DNA of 64,000 nucleotides, taken from contig NZ_QFRK01000001.1 of the NCBI RefSeq assembly GCF_003143855.1, forward strand, positions 253,940-317,939, given 5' to 3'. Shown piece by piece: positions 1 through 7,606 of the stretch (positions are counted from its first letter, which is position 1; the number at the start of each line of letters is the position of its first letter). The notes beneath the pieces were generated by a model that saw only the letters and a list, made by a program, of their open reading frames with translations, did no database searches and had not been told where the DNA came from. The DNA is from Streptomyces sp. NWU339 (GTDB lineage Bacteria; Actinomycetota; Actinomycetes; Streptomycetales; Streptomycetaceae). The translations under genes were made by a program, and so were the position numbers.

Positions 1-1
1 G

Positions 2-724
2 GACTGGGACGCGCTCGCGGCGGTCGTCCCCAAGCTCTTCGACTACGGCAAGCAGCGCTGCACGGCGTATCCGCGCTTCGTCGTCCAGCGACAGCTCTTC
101 GACGAGTTCCTGGCCGCGTACCTCCCCGCGGTGCGCACGCTCAGGATCGGTCACCCGCTCGCCGTGGAGCACCCCGACGACCCCCACCCGCGGCTGGACT
201 TCGGGCCGGTGATCAACGCGGCCAAGGCGAAGGAGCTGCGCGACCAGGTCGCCGAGGCCGTCGAGCGCGGCGCCGTACCGCTGCACCACGGCGACGAGGC
301 GGACGCCCGCTTCCTGCCCGGCCAGGACACCTCGGCGTACGTCCAGCCCGTCACGCTGCTGGACCCGCCCCCGTCGTCGCCGCTGTACCACGCGGAGCCG
401 TTCGGGCCGGTCGACACGATCGTCCTGGTCGACACCGAGGCGGAACTGCTGGCCGCCATGAACGCGTCCAACGGCGCGCTGGTGGCCACGCTGTCCACGG
501 ACGACCGGGCCACCTACGACCGGCTCGCCCCGCAGATCCGTGCCTTCAAGGTCGGCCACGGCACCCCGCGCTCCCGCGGTGACCGGGACGAACTGTTCGG
601 CGGGTTCGGCGCCTCCTGGCGCGGCGCCTTCGTCGGCGGCGAGCTGCTGGTCCGCGCCGTGACGCAGGGCCCGGCGGAGGAGCGGCTGCCGGGCAACTTC
701 CCGGAGTACCACCTCATGCCCTGA
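2..724 (+). CDS. Aldehyde dehydrogenase family protein, C-terminal part (5' end outside window)
   Basis: The frame is open from base 2 to the stop at 722-724, so the gene begins before the window. The visible ~240 residues are the C-terminal part of an NAD(P)-dependent aldehyde dehydrogenase. The segment GKQRCTAYPRFVVQ at the start holds the catalytic cysteine in the context usual for the family. It is followed by the PFGPV motif near the middle and a glycine-rich FGGFGASWRGAF stretch. The family oxidises aldehydes to carboxylic acids or CoA esters in the cytoplasm, but the substrate cannot be told from this fragment. It is followed by a hairpin terminator and then tRNA-Leu, so it is the last gene of its unit. 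Nothing looks broken. Confidence 0.85.
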   Translation, partial: DWDALAAVVPKLFDYGKQRCTAYPRFVVQRQLFDEFLAAYLPAVRTLRIGHPLAVEHPDDPHPRLDFGPVINAAKAKELRDQVAEAVERGAVPLHHGDEADARFLPGQDTSAYVQPVTLLDPPPSSPLYHAEPFGPVDTIVLVDTEAELLAAMNASNGALVATLSTDDRATYDRLAPQIRAFKVGHGTPRSRGDRDELFGGFGASWRGAFVGGELLVRAVTQGPAEERLPGNFPEYHLMP

Positions 725-732
725 CGAGCCCC

Positions 733-767
733 GTGCCCCGGGCAGGTCCGGACCCCTGTCCGGGCAC
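733..767 (+). terminator. Hairpin terminator after the aldehyde dehydrogenase
   Basis: A stem GTGCCC-GG.CAGG pairs with CCTGTCCGGGCAC across a short loop, with one bulge, nine bases after the stop codon. It lacks a clear T-run, as is common in Streptomyces. Confidence 0.55.
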
Positions 768-855
768 GGAAACGCAGGTGAAAGGCACTGCGAAACCTTG
801 GTATGGTTGTCCACGTCGCCGAGGGGAACGCCCCTGACAAGGCGGCACACACCTG

Positions 856-940
856 GTCCGGGTGGCGGAATGGCAGACGCGCTAGCTTGAGGTGCTAGTG
901 CCCTTTATCGGGCGTGGGGGTTCAAGTCCCCCCTCGGACA
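856..940 (+). tRNA. tRNA-Leu(GAG)
   Basis: An 85-nt class II tRNA. The acceptor stem GTCCGGG (856-862) pairs with CTCGGAC (933-939) and is followed by discriminator A at 940. The anticodon stem CTAGC/GCTAG flanks a seven-base loop TTGAGGT giving anticodon GAG. There is a variable arm (TGCCC...GGGCG) and a T arm GGGGG-TTCAAGT-CCCCC. No CCA is encoded. The genomic island begins directly downstream, which fits the habit of integrating elements to use tRNA 3' regions as anchors. Confidence 0.97.
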
Positions 941-945
941 CTCGC

Positions 946-1094
946 GGGACGTTCACGAGATCGTCCCGAAGCGTTCACGAATTACCGGCCGAGTCATGTT
1001 ACTCGCCGGTATTTCGTCGTTCCTGGGGCCATCGAGTCTCGTGATCGGCTCGGTGAGGGGGTGGGGCGGTGGCGGTCCAGGTGCTGCGCCTCTC
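946..1094. repeat. Left copy of 149-bp direct repeat (candidate attL)
   Basis: It is identical base for base to 33267-33415. With a one-base gap the similarity extends left to the last base or two of the tRNA (CACTCGC). It contains CGTTCACGAGATC (950-962) and a second CGTTCACGA at about 972-980, which could be recombinase-binding arms. A 42-residue C-terminal reading frame on the minus strand lies inside the repeat. Confidence 0.85.
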
Positions 1095-1110
1095 ACCTGC
1101 GGAAACAGAA

Positions 1111-1149
1111 CATGCCTGCGCGACGGCCGGTAGCCGTGGCGCAGGCATG
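1111..1149. terminator. Strong hairpin terminator at end of transposase unit
   Basis: CATGCCTGCGC (1111-1121) pairs perfectly with GCGCAGGCATG (1139-1149), and the inner ACGGC/GCCGT extends the stem around a CGGTA loop. T-runs follow on the plus side (GGGGTTTTC) and a weaker one on the minus side, so it may act in both directions. It lies 37 bp after the stop of the minus-strand transposase gene. Confidence 0.75.
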
Positions 1150-1185
1150 TGGGGTTTTCAGGGGGCGGAGCGCGGCGTGGGTGTG

Positions 1186-3087
1186 TCACTCGCGTGGCGG
1201 AGGCTCGACCTGCTCGGTCGGAAGCGGTCGTGCCTGGGGTGCATTGGAGGGCTCATCGGGTTGGGTTGCGGCGCTCTGTGTGCTGGCTTTGCGGGGCTGG
1301 ATGCCCTGGTCGCGGAGGAACCGTCGGATGGCTCTGAGGTTCGCCACGAAGATGATGACGGCATTGAGCAGGGTCTGTGCGACGCGTCCGTGCGGCAGGC
1401 GGAGCTGGGGATCGTCGATGCTGTCGAGGGCGGACTTCTTGAGGTTGCCGTTGCCGCCCTCGTTCTGACTGCGCAGTCCGGACCAGGCTTCCTGCCACAG
1501 AGGGGTGAACAGGGGGTATTTCTGCCGCCACTTGGCCAACACGATGCCCGGCACGGTGATGCTCTTTCCCCGGCAGATGTCGGGGTAGTCGCGGGTGTCC
1601 CGCTTGGGCCTGGGAATGGTGGGCAGGGCTGCCGGGGTACGGACTGTGGGGGCGTCGAGGTCGACGACGGTGGACGCGCGTGGCTGGGGCCGGCGGTAGC
1701 ACGTGACCGTGGCGTGCGACCCGAGGGCGGGGCACTGCCGGCGCTGGTCCCCGGCGGGCCCGTACTCCTTGATCTTGGCCTGGTAGTCCTTCCGGGACTG
1801 GATCAAGTTGAGTGCGTGGGCGCGGTCCTCGGCCGTGCGGCTGTCGATGTATGCGGTGCCCGCGGTGACGAGCGGGGTGGGCATCAGCGGGCAGTAGAAC
1901 TCGCCGCCAACCAGCTGCATGCCGCGGAACTCCCCCTGCCGGTCGACCTTGTCGTCGTTGTAGTGCTTCACCGTGTTGAGGCCGAGTTTGAGCAGCTGCA
2001 GATGCAGGTTGTGAGGCTTGGCCTGGGTGATGCCCCGGTCGGCGCAGAACAGGTCTTTGACCAGGCCTCGTTCGAATGCCGGCTGGATGGCGCGCAGGGC
2101 GGCCGGTCCGGGTTCGGTGCCCGGGGTGTGGAGGATCATGCCGAGGCAGACCGCGGGGTAGGCGCCGGCGAGGTCGCCATGGCCATGGCCCGGAAACGCG
2201 GCCATCATGGCGTAGCGGAACTCTCTCTTCTCCAGCGTCTTGGCCTTCTTCTCCTGTGCCGACTTGGTCTTGCGAGTCGCCGGCTTGTTCGTCGTGCCGC
2301 GCCGGGTGCCAGTGTTCGTGGAGGCCGCAGCTTTGTCGCTGGGCCCCGACTTCTTCTGCGTTCCTCCCTTCACGTACATCCCGGCGGTGATCTCAAGCGA
2401 GGCCCGGTCCTGGTGGTAGTCCGGCTCTTTGCCCCAGACCGGAACCGGAGTGTCGTCGACCGCGACGTGGCCAGGCCACTGAGCGAAGTCGCCGCGCCGG
2501 TAGGAAGCCATGACCGGAGCGAGGATCAGATCCTGGGCGATGGCTTCCAGATTGCGCACGATGTCCTGGTTGGCGCGGGCATTCCACTTCCGTCGGATCT
2601 TCTTGGCCTCGCTGAGCGACAGCCGCTTGCGGCGGTCGTGTGGTGCCGGGTCGAGGCGCCGGGTCATCGAGGCCCAGGACCGGTAGACGCGCTTCGACGT
2701 CGCGTACTGGTGGTGTGCGACGCGGTCGATCTCTTCTCGGGTTGCGCCCTCGGGGATGTGCAGGTCGACGTCGGGGACGTCAAGGAGGGCTTTGGACCCT
2801 GGAGACAGTGCGAAGAAGAGTGTCTCCCACGCGTCGTCGATGTTCGCGCTCTTTCCCATGTACTGCGACAGGATCAGGCCGATCAGCACTGTGCGGAACG
2901 GGAAGCCCTTCGGGCCTGGCCGGTGCTCGTTGGAGGGAAGGCGTTCCAGTGCTCCGCTGTGGCGCACGAGGTCGAAGACCTGGCTCACAACGCGGTCGCT
3001 GAGGGTACGGCCGGGGGCCTGCGGTGCAGGGCGTAGGGCGAGGCCGGTACGCCGGCAGGGTTTGTTCTCCGGGTTCTTCCTGCTCAT
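1186..3087 (-). CDS. DDE-type transposase-like protein
   Basis: A 633-residue protein with the layout of a DDE transposase. A first Asp is in VAVDDTPVPVWG (D211/D212), a second in FCADRG (D350), and a Glu in SQNEGGNGNLKKS (E543), followed by a helix LLNAVIIFVANLRAIRRFL typical of the end of IS transposase cores. A basic, low-complexity insert (about 240-290) separates the first two acidic motifs. I cannot assign an IS family. Its ATG overlaps the stop of the upstream tyrosine-recombinase-like gene by four bases (ATGA), so the two are translationally coupled. A terminator follows. No clean terminal inverted repeats were found around it, so it may work with its partner rather than as a simple IS. 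Confidence 0.7.
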   Translation of the reverse strand: MSRKNPENKPCRRTGLALRPAPQAPGRTLSDRVVSQVFDLVRHSGALERLPSNEHRPGPKGFPFRTVLIGLILSQYMGKSANIDDAWETLFFALSPGSKALLDVPDVDLHIPEGATREEIDRVAHHQYATSKRVYRSWASMTRRLDPAPHDRRKRLSLSEAKKIRRKWNARANQDIVRNLEAIAQDLILAPVMASYRRGDFAQWPGHVAVDDTPVPVWGKEPDYHQDRASLEITAGMYVKGGTQKKSGPSDKAAASTNTGTRRGTTNKPATRKTKSAQEKKAKTLEKREFRYAMMAAFPGHGHGDLAGAYPAVCLGMILHTPGTEPGPAALRAIQPAFERGLVKDLFCADRGITQAKPHNLHLQLLKLGLNTVKHYNDDKVDRQGEFRGMQLVGGEFYCPLMPTPLVTAGTAYIDSRTAEDRAHALNLIQSRKDYQAKIKEYGPAGDQRRQCPALGSHATVTCYRRPQPRASTVVDLDAPTVRTPAALPTIPRPKRDTRDYPDICRGKSITVPGIVLAKWRQKYPLFTPLWQEAWSGLRSQNEGGNGNLKKSALDSIDDPQLRLPHGRVAQTLLNAVIIFVANLRAIRRFLRDQGIQPRKASTQSAATQPDEPSNAPQARPLPTEQVEPPPRE

Positions 3088-4019
3088 GCCGCCGCCCCCC
3101 GCAACAGATCGGATGCCTCCGCTTCGGGCACGTCGTGGAGGAAGACGAGGTAGCGCGACAGGCTGTGCAGGGTCCCGAGTCCCGACGCTTTGAGGATCAC
3201 CTTCAGCGGAATACCTGCATTCAGCAGATCGACGAGCCAGGTCGTACGCAGCCGTTGGGTCTGCAGCACTGCACCGTCACAACGGCCGATGATCCGCGGG
3301 TACTTGGCCAGCCAGTCCGATGCGATGTGCTTGCTGGTGCGGTCCTGCCAGTCCGGCCGGAAGGCGTACGCGTCTGCCGGGATGTGGGCGGCTTCCGCCA
3401 GCAGCAGTTCTTCGTAGGCGTACCGGCATACGACAGTGCGCGGACGGCGCCCGTGCACCTTGACCAGTGCCCGGCCGGTGGGGCCCGCGAGGATATCCTG
3501 CCCCTGAACGTACACAAGATCCTCAACGGCGAGTCCGCAGCCGACGCCGAGACAGAACAGCAGGCAGGCGTTGCGCCGCTGGGCCGGGGTGGGCAGGCTC
3601 TGCGCCCAGATCAGCCAGTGGGCGACTTCCGCCGGCGGGTAGGGGGCCACCGGGGTCGCGGTGGCCTTCAGCCGGATTGGCGCGTGCTGTCCGAGTTGAT
3701 CCAGCAGGAGGGCTTCGGAGGCCCGGCGCAGTTGGCTGTTGCAGGTTCGGCGGCTGTTGGCGGCCATGTCGCGGCAGCCGACGAGGATGAACCGTTCGAC
3801 GGTGCTCTGGTCAAGGAGTACCGAGGGTTCGAGCGGGAGGCCCTGGGCTTCGGCCCAGGCGACCAGCCGTGTGAGCGGCGTCATGATTACGTCCGGGCCG
3901 TAGGGCCCCGCTGCGACGGCCAGGAATCCCAGCGAGCGGACGACCGGCGCGATGCGGCGCCACTGGGCGGGCGGCACCGTCTCCGTCTTCGGTGCGTAGG
4001 CCAGCAGGCGATTCGACAC
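3084..4019 (-). CDS. Tyrosine recombinase-like protein (degenerate first Arg)
   Basis: The C-terminal part resembles phage-integrase/XerCD catalytic domains: TQRLRTTWLVDLLNAGIPLK (around R256, R258) aligns with the usual HxLRHTFATHLLEAG region, and SRYLVFL supplies a candidate nucleophile Y290. The box that normally carries the first catalytic Arg reads CGLAVEDLVY, with Ala in place of Arg, so catalysis is doubtful. I chose GTG at 4019 because GGAGG sits five bases upstream. The frame is open further back, but the next ATG (4049) lies inside a palindrome and has no ribosome site. It is 311 aa, overlaps the DDE gene by 4 bp and is read away from the small HTH gene at 4110. Likely role: DNA rearrangement or target choice for the left-end element. 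Confidence 0.65.
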   Translation of the reverse strand: MSNRLLAYAPKTETVPPAQWRRIAPVVRSLGFLAVAAGPYGPDVIMTPLTRLVAWAEAQGLPLEPSVLLDQSTVERFILVGCRDMAANSRRTCNSQLRRASEALLLDQLGQHAPIRLKATATPVAPYPPAEVAHWLIWAQSLPTPAQRRNACLLFCLGVGCGLAVEDLVYVQGQDILAGPTGRALVKVHGRRPRTVVCRYAYEELLLAEAAHIPADAYAFRPDWQDRTSKHIASDWLAKYPRIIGRCDGAVLQTQRLRTTWLVDLLNAGIPLKVILKASGLGTLHSLSRYLVFLHDVPEAEASDLLRGAAA

Positions 4020-4043
4020 AGACACCTCCAAGCGCAAGGCCCA

Positions 4044-4077
4044 TGACATGCGGCCGGTTAACCGGCCGCTGATGTCA
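4044..4077. promoter_or_regulatory. Long palindrome upstream of recombinase gene (operator or recombination site)
   Basis: The core GCGGCCGGTTAACCGGCCGC (4050-4069) is a perfect 20-bp palindrome, flanked by TGACAT and ATGTCA as a further 6-bp inverted pair. It lies between the divergent recombinase and HTH genes. The left half, TGACATGCGGCCG followed by TTAACCGGCC, recurs with one mismatch at 6751-6774. Confidence 0.7.
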
Positions 4078-4109
4078 GTGTCGATCACGATCTGAAGGAA
4101 TGCATCTTT

Positions 4110-4430
4110 ATGACCGGAGGCCGAGCGCGCACGGCGCCGCCATGGAGCTACGCCGTCGATCCGGAGGAGTGGCCGGATGCCCAAATCGCCGGGGAGCCCG
4201 CCGCGGCAGTCGTCCAAACGATTGCCCGCCGCCTCGCCGCCGCCCTGCGTGAGAGGCCGGAGCTCTCGCTGCGCGCACTGGCCGCCCAGAGCAACGTCGG
4301 CAGACAGACCATCGGCGATCTGCTGGCGGGAGCCACCTGGCCGGATGTCCTGACGGTCTGCCGACTGGAGCGCGCCCTGGGCCTGGCGCTCTGGCCCGGA
4401 TCGAATGCGACCCAATGTGCTCATGACTGA
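4110..4430 (+). CDS. Small helix-turn-helix (XRE-like) regulator
   Basis: A 106-residue protein. Residues about 45-90 (LRALAAQSNVGRQTIGDLLAGATWPDVLTVCRLERAL) form a cro/CI-like HTH: a helix, the AAQSNVGRQTI turn, then recognition and scaffolding helices. There is no effector domain. It is divergent from the recombinase gene across the palindrome at 4044-4077, which is the obvious candidate operator. A GAAGGA ribosome site lies about 13 bases before the ATG. Likely a repressor controlling the recombinase/transposase pair; this is inference from position. Confidence 0.7.
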   Translation: MTGGRARTAPPWSYAVDPEEWPDAQIAGEPAAAVVQTIARRLAAALRERPELSLRALAAQSNVGRQTIGDLLAGATWPDVLTVCRLERALGLALWPGSNATQCAHD

Positions 4431-4578
4431 TCCCCAATTGTCTGTTTGAGGTCAGTCGTGCACGCTCAAGCGCGGAATGGCGCAGACTCCCTATAGCGCC
4501 ACCGGTGGGAGCGCTAAAGTGAGCGTGCGCGACGGACCGGAACCGTGGTAGGAGAAGCGTCCGTTCGCGCGTTTGGGC

Positions 4579-4609
4579 GGCCTCCCTCGACCGATAATCG
4601 AGGGAGGCC
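4579..4609. terminator. Hairpin terminator
   Basis: GGCCTCCCTCGA (4579-4590) pairs perfectly with TCGAGGGAGGCC (4598-4609) around a 7-base loop. It stands between the convergent HTH gene and the minus-strand gene ending at 4642, and is followed by TGCTTGTTGGG. Confidence 0.85.
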
Positions 4610-4641
4610 TGCTTGTTGGGTTGGGGCCGCGCTCAGATGGA

Positions 4642-5163
4642 TCAAGCAGCCCGGGATGACAGCACGGCCCGGAACATTCCCGGTGCTACGTTTTCCACCT
4701 CACCAAGTTGCTTCATGCGGTTGAGGGTTTTGCCTACGGATGAGCGGACCGTCGCGTCCGCGCCCGGGCGCACCGCCGCCGCGATATCGGTGATGGACAT
4801 TGCCTCTTGGGCGGCGCACAGGAGTGTGAGGATCGCATCACGCATGCTTCCGTTACGCGGCGGCCCCAGGGGCCGAGTACCAGAGCCCAGGCGCACCCCT
4901 TCTGACGAAGGATCCTCGTCGGCGACAGAAACTTCAGACGGATCCTCCCGGGAAGGCTGGGCGGTTGCCGGGGCGTCGCCAGTGTCCGGCCGCTCTTCGC
5001 GGATATCGGTGGATTCGTCGCCCTGGCACATCATCGCGTACACAGCTTCCAACGTGGCCAACTCGCTTCGCAGTGAAGTGATCAATTCCTCCACGGCATG
5101 CCGGGCCAGGCCGATGTAGACACCCTTGTCTGGCGCAGGTGCGCTGGTCCGGTATCCCGCCAT
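4642..5163 (-). CDS. Winged-helix domain protein, function unknown
   Basis: A 173-residue protein. An N-terminal helix (VEELITSLRSELATLEAVYAMM, about 22-43) looks able to form a coiled coil, then comes an acidic disordered linker. The C-terminal ~65 residues (AILTLLCAAQEAMSITDIAAAV... LNRMKQLGEVENV) form a winged helix like those of MarR/ROK-type DNA-binding domains. I chose ATG at 5163 because CCTCAGGAG lies just upstream; the longer frame has no ribosome site. This is a typical small Streptomyces regulator of unknown target. Confidence 0.6.
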   Translation of the reverse strand: MAGYRTSAPAPDKGVYIGLARHAVEELITSLRSELATLEAVYAMMCQGDESTDIREERPDTGDAPATAQPSREDPSEVSVADEDPSSEGVRLGSGTRPLGPPRNGSMRDAILTLLCAAQEAMSITDIAAAVRPGADATVRSSVGKTLNRMKQLGEVENVAPGMFRAVLSSRAA

Positions 5164-5400
5164 AGTGAACTCCTGAGGAAGGCCGCTGCCAGTGTAGGGA
5201 CGGCACACTGTGGCACGCACGCAGTTCCTGTGAGGCGCTATCAAACGGTCAGCAGTGCGCTCAAGCACGGCAAGTCCGGTCGGGGTTAGCGCAGGACTCG
5301 ACCTGTCTTGGCGCAGAGTTGGCTCGCTGGGTTCGTGCGATGCCGCACCGGAACGGTGAGGCGTGCCACCACAGAATTCTGACGTGTGGATTCTGTCGAA

Positions 5401-5419
5401 GCTCCCGGTCTCCGGGAGC
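5401..5419. terminator. Short hairpin before the IclR-type gene
   Basis: GCTCCCGG (5401-5408) pairs with CCGGGAGC (5412-5419) around a 3-base loop, 22 bases before the ATG at 5442. It could be an attenuator or terminator of readthrough, or sequester the start region. Confidence 0.4.
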
Positions 5420-5441
5420 GTTTGAGCGTTACGGTTCCTTC

Positions 5442-6209
5442 ATGGTGGATGGCAAGCATCTGTCGGCGACGGAGGCCTTGGCGTCGGTGACGAAGGCCCT
5501 GGATGTTCTCGTCCTGGCGTATGACCGGGGGGAAATCGGTGTTACCGAAACCGCCCGGGAGCTCGGTATCTCACGTTCCACCGCACACCGCATCCTGGTC
5601 ACCCTGCAGCGCACGGGTTTCCTGCGCCACGATCCGGGCCAGCGCGGATACTCAGCGGGGCCGCAGCTCGTGCGCATGGGACTGGCCGCGATCGCCCAGC
5701 TGGACGTCCGACGACAGGCTCGCAGACCCTTGGAGGAGCTCTCCGAGAAGCTGCAGGAGACGGTGTGCCTGTATTCCCTGGATGCGGCCGTCGTCCGACT
5801 GCTTGACGGAGTCGAGTGCCGGCATGTCCTGCGCGTCAGCGTTCCGCTCGGACAGGATCTCCCCGCCCACGTCACAGCGGCGGGCAAGGCCCTGCTCGCA
5901 CTGCGCGACCCGGCAGATGTACGCGCGGCACTCCCGGCCGCGCTCCCTGCCACGGCGGCAGGAAGCATCACTGAGTGGCCTCTGCTTGAGGTGGAGTTGG
6001 AGGAAGTCAGAGTCCGGGGATGGGCGGCAGACCTCGAGGAAAGCGCACACGACCTGCATGGCGTAGGCGTGGCCATCCGCAACCGCATCGGGGAACCACT
6101 CGCCGCGATCTCCGTGCACGCCCCTGCCGTGCGCCTGCGTGAACAGGACATGCCAGCGGTTGCTACGGCCCTGCAGGAGACCGCCACCACGATTGCCAGG
6201 GCAGAGTGA
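5442..6209 (+). CDS. IclR-family transcriptional regulator
   Basis: A 255-residue protein with the two-domain IclR layout. The N-terminal winged HTH covers about residues 10-65 (GVTETARELGISRSTAHRILVTLQRTGFLR). The C-terminal IclR effector domain covers about 80-250 (LEELSEKLQETVCLYSL... LPAHVTAAGKALLA... GVAIRNRIGEPLAAISVHAP). Family members bind small organic ligands and repress or activate nearby catabolic genes. Here no catabolic operon is adjacent; the neighbours are small regulators and a Nudix-like protein, so the target is unknown. ATG 5442 was chosen because the HTH alignment begins soon after and the upstream frame has no ribosome site. Confidence 0.85.
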   Translation: MVDGKHLSATEALASVTKALDVLVLAYDRGEIGVTETARELGISRSTAHRILVTLQRTGFLRHDPGQRGYSAGPQLVRMGLAAIAQLDVRRQARRPLEELSEKLQETVCLYSLDAAVVRLLDGVECRHVLRVSVPLGQDLPAHVTAAGKALLALRDPADVRAALPAALPATAAGSITEWPLLEVELEEVRVRGWAADLEESAHDLHGVGVAIRNRIGEPLAAISVHAPAVRLREQDMPAVATALQETATTIARAE

Positions 6210-6233
6210 CAGCGGGCGCCGAGGTGCCGGGAC

Positions 6234-6740
6234 TCAAGGCCCCAACGTGATTCGCCCGTCCGGGATCCACCCCTCCAGGTATCCCGTCAACAGCACATCC
6301 ACATCTGGCAGGTCGCACCGTGTGCACAACTCCTGCCACTGCTCAGGCCCCGCCCAGCGTGTCGCTCCCCTCCATGGCAGATGCTCCGGCGGATCTCCAG
6401 CCGCAGCGAGACGAAAGATGAACACGTGCGCCTCTCGACGGCCCCGGCCTACGGGCGCAGGTACCTGAGCCCAACGGCATCCTTCAACGGCGCCCCCGCG
6501 CACCGGCACTGCGCCGACCGCATCGCGGAGTACGCGCACTGCCGCCTCACGGTAGGTTTCTGTGGCTCGGGCGGATCCTGAAGGGAGTACCCATCGGGGA
6601 AGAGCTCCAGACAGGTCGTCTGCCACCAGGGCAAGCCGCCCGTCCGAGCTCAGCACCGCGACGAACACCACCCGCCGCATCCTGGGAGGCGGCACGGCAG
6701 GGCGCCCCGAACTCTCGGCAGCGTCCAGGAAAACAGGCAC
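6234..6740 (-). CDS. Nudix-like hydrolase (degenerate Nudix box)
   Basis: A 168-residue protein with the Nudix fold signature (RVVFVAVLSSDGRLALVADD, then WVLPSGSARATETYREAAVRVLRDAVG). The box should read Gx5Ex7REUxEExGU. Here the first Gly and Glu are present, but the REUxEE helix is replaced by RVLRDAVG, so the metal-binding glutamates are reduced and activity on nucleotides is uncertain. It converges with the IclR gene (24 bp apart). Its promoter region carries the second copy of the palindrome half-site (6751-6774). An in-frame ATG at 6680 is an alternative start. Confidence 0.55.
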   Translation of the reverse strand: MPVFLDAAESSGRPAVPPPRMRRVVFVAVLSSDGRLALVADDLSGALPRWVLPSGSARATETYREAAVRVLRDAVGAVPVRGGAVEGCRWAQVPAPVGRGRREAHVFIFRLAAAGDPPEHLPWRGATRWAGPEQWQELCTRCDLPDVDVLLTGYLEGWIPDGRITLGP

Positions 6741-6750
6741 GGTCCGATCC

Positions 6751-6774
6751 TGACATGCGGCCGCTTAACCGGCC
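6751..6774. repeat. Second copy of the TGACATGCGGCCG...TTAACCGGCC site
   Basis: It matches 4044-4067 at 23 of 24 positions, the G before TTAACC being C here. It lacks the right half of the palindrome. It sits 11 bases upstream of the Nudix-like gene start. It may be a shared operator for the HTH protein at 4110 or a crossover site for the recombinase-like protein. Confidence 0.6.
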
Positions 6775-7065
6775 AGTTTTTACCCCGTGTCGACGAGGGT
6801 CTTATCGTGGATGAGCTGGAGAACTTAGTCGGCTTGTGGGCTCCGGCATGCGCATCAGCGACGGGATGGCTCTCCCTGGGGGAGGAAGCCTGCACCGGGC
6901 AGTCGCGGAAGCCCCGTCCTGCTCATACACTGCTCTCCCAGTGAGGCGCTCGCGACAGCCTGGGCGCCGAGCCCGTATGCGCCACGACCAAGAAGACCAT
7001 TAGTCGAAAGGTGTCGAGGTGGAGTGACAGGTGCGACAGGCTGCCGCCTGGGTATCCTGATCGGC

Positions 7066-7566
7066 GTGCCGTCGACACACCTGCTGATCATCAGTGACCG
7101 TGCCGCACTGAGCTGGGTGGTGACCGCCCAGCAGATGGCCTTCCCCGCGAGGCGTTCCAAGACGGCTCAGGTCCTGGAGGAAGGCGACGAGGCCTTCCTC
7201 TACACCACGCGGGGCTGCTTCAGGAACCCGACACGCGATATCGGGCGCGTCATCGGCCGGGCCCGGGTCGTTGGCCCCGTGGGAGTTCTGCAGGTTCCGG
7301 TCGTCTTCGGAGAGCGCACCTTCACCGAAGGTTGCCGCCTGGAGGTGTCCGGCCTGGCTCGGTTCCGCGAGGGGCTGGTTCTGCGTGATCTTGTGCCGCG
7401 GCTTTCCGTGTTCCCTGATCCGGCCACCTGGAGCGTCCGCATGCGCAGGGCGTTGCTGACTCTGCCGCCGGGGGACGCCGACTTGTTGCGTACAGAGTTG
7501 GAACCGCTGTTGTTTCCCTACGGCAAGGCAGTTGAGGGCTACCGTTGGGAGCCGGCATCGGCCTGA
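7066..7566 (+). CDS. EVE (PUA-like) domain protein
   Basis: A 166-residue protein from GTG 7066, or 180 if GTG 7024 is used. It reads like an EVE/YTH-type PUA fold: SWVVTAQQMAFPARRSKTAQVLEEGDEAFLYTT near the start, then the RDIGRVIGRARVVG beta-hairpin and a C-terminal basic/hydrophobic part. EVE domains bind modified bases such as 5-hydroxymethylcytosine and are common in bacterial defence islands. The position between the island's regulators and the type III RM locus supports such a role. A TATCCT hexamer 8 bases before 7066 suggests a leaderless start. No nuclease or helicase domain is fused to it. Confidence 0.55.
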   Translation: MPSTHLLIISDRAALSWVVTAQQMAFPARRSKTAQVLEEGDEAFLYTTRGCFRNPTRDIGRVIGRARVVGPVGVLQVPVVFGERTFTEGCRLEVSGLARFREGLVLRDLVPRLSVFPDPATWSVRMRRALLTLPPGDADLLRTELEPLLFPYGKAVEGYRWEPASA

Positions 7567-7606
7567 CCCGGCGGCCGGAGCGCCGTGATCCTCTACAGGG
7601 TCGAGC

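Noticed and set aside
1069..3036. A 655-codon plus-strand frame over the transposase region
   Set aside because: Antisense shadow of the DDE gene with no recognisable domains; the minus strand has the catalytic motifs and the coupled start.
4044..4049. ATG at 4047-4049 as start of the recombinase-like gene
   Set aside because: It lies inside the palindrome without a ribosome site, whereas GTG 4017-4019 has GGAGG at ideal spacing.
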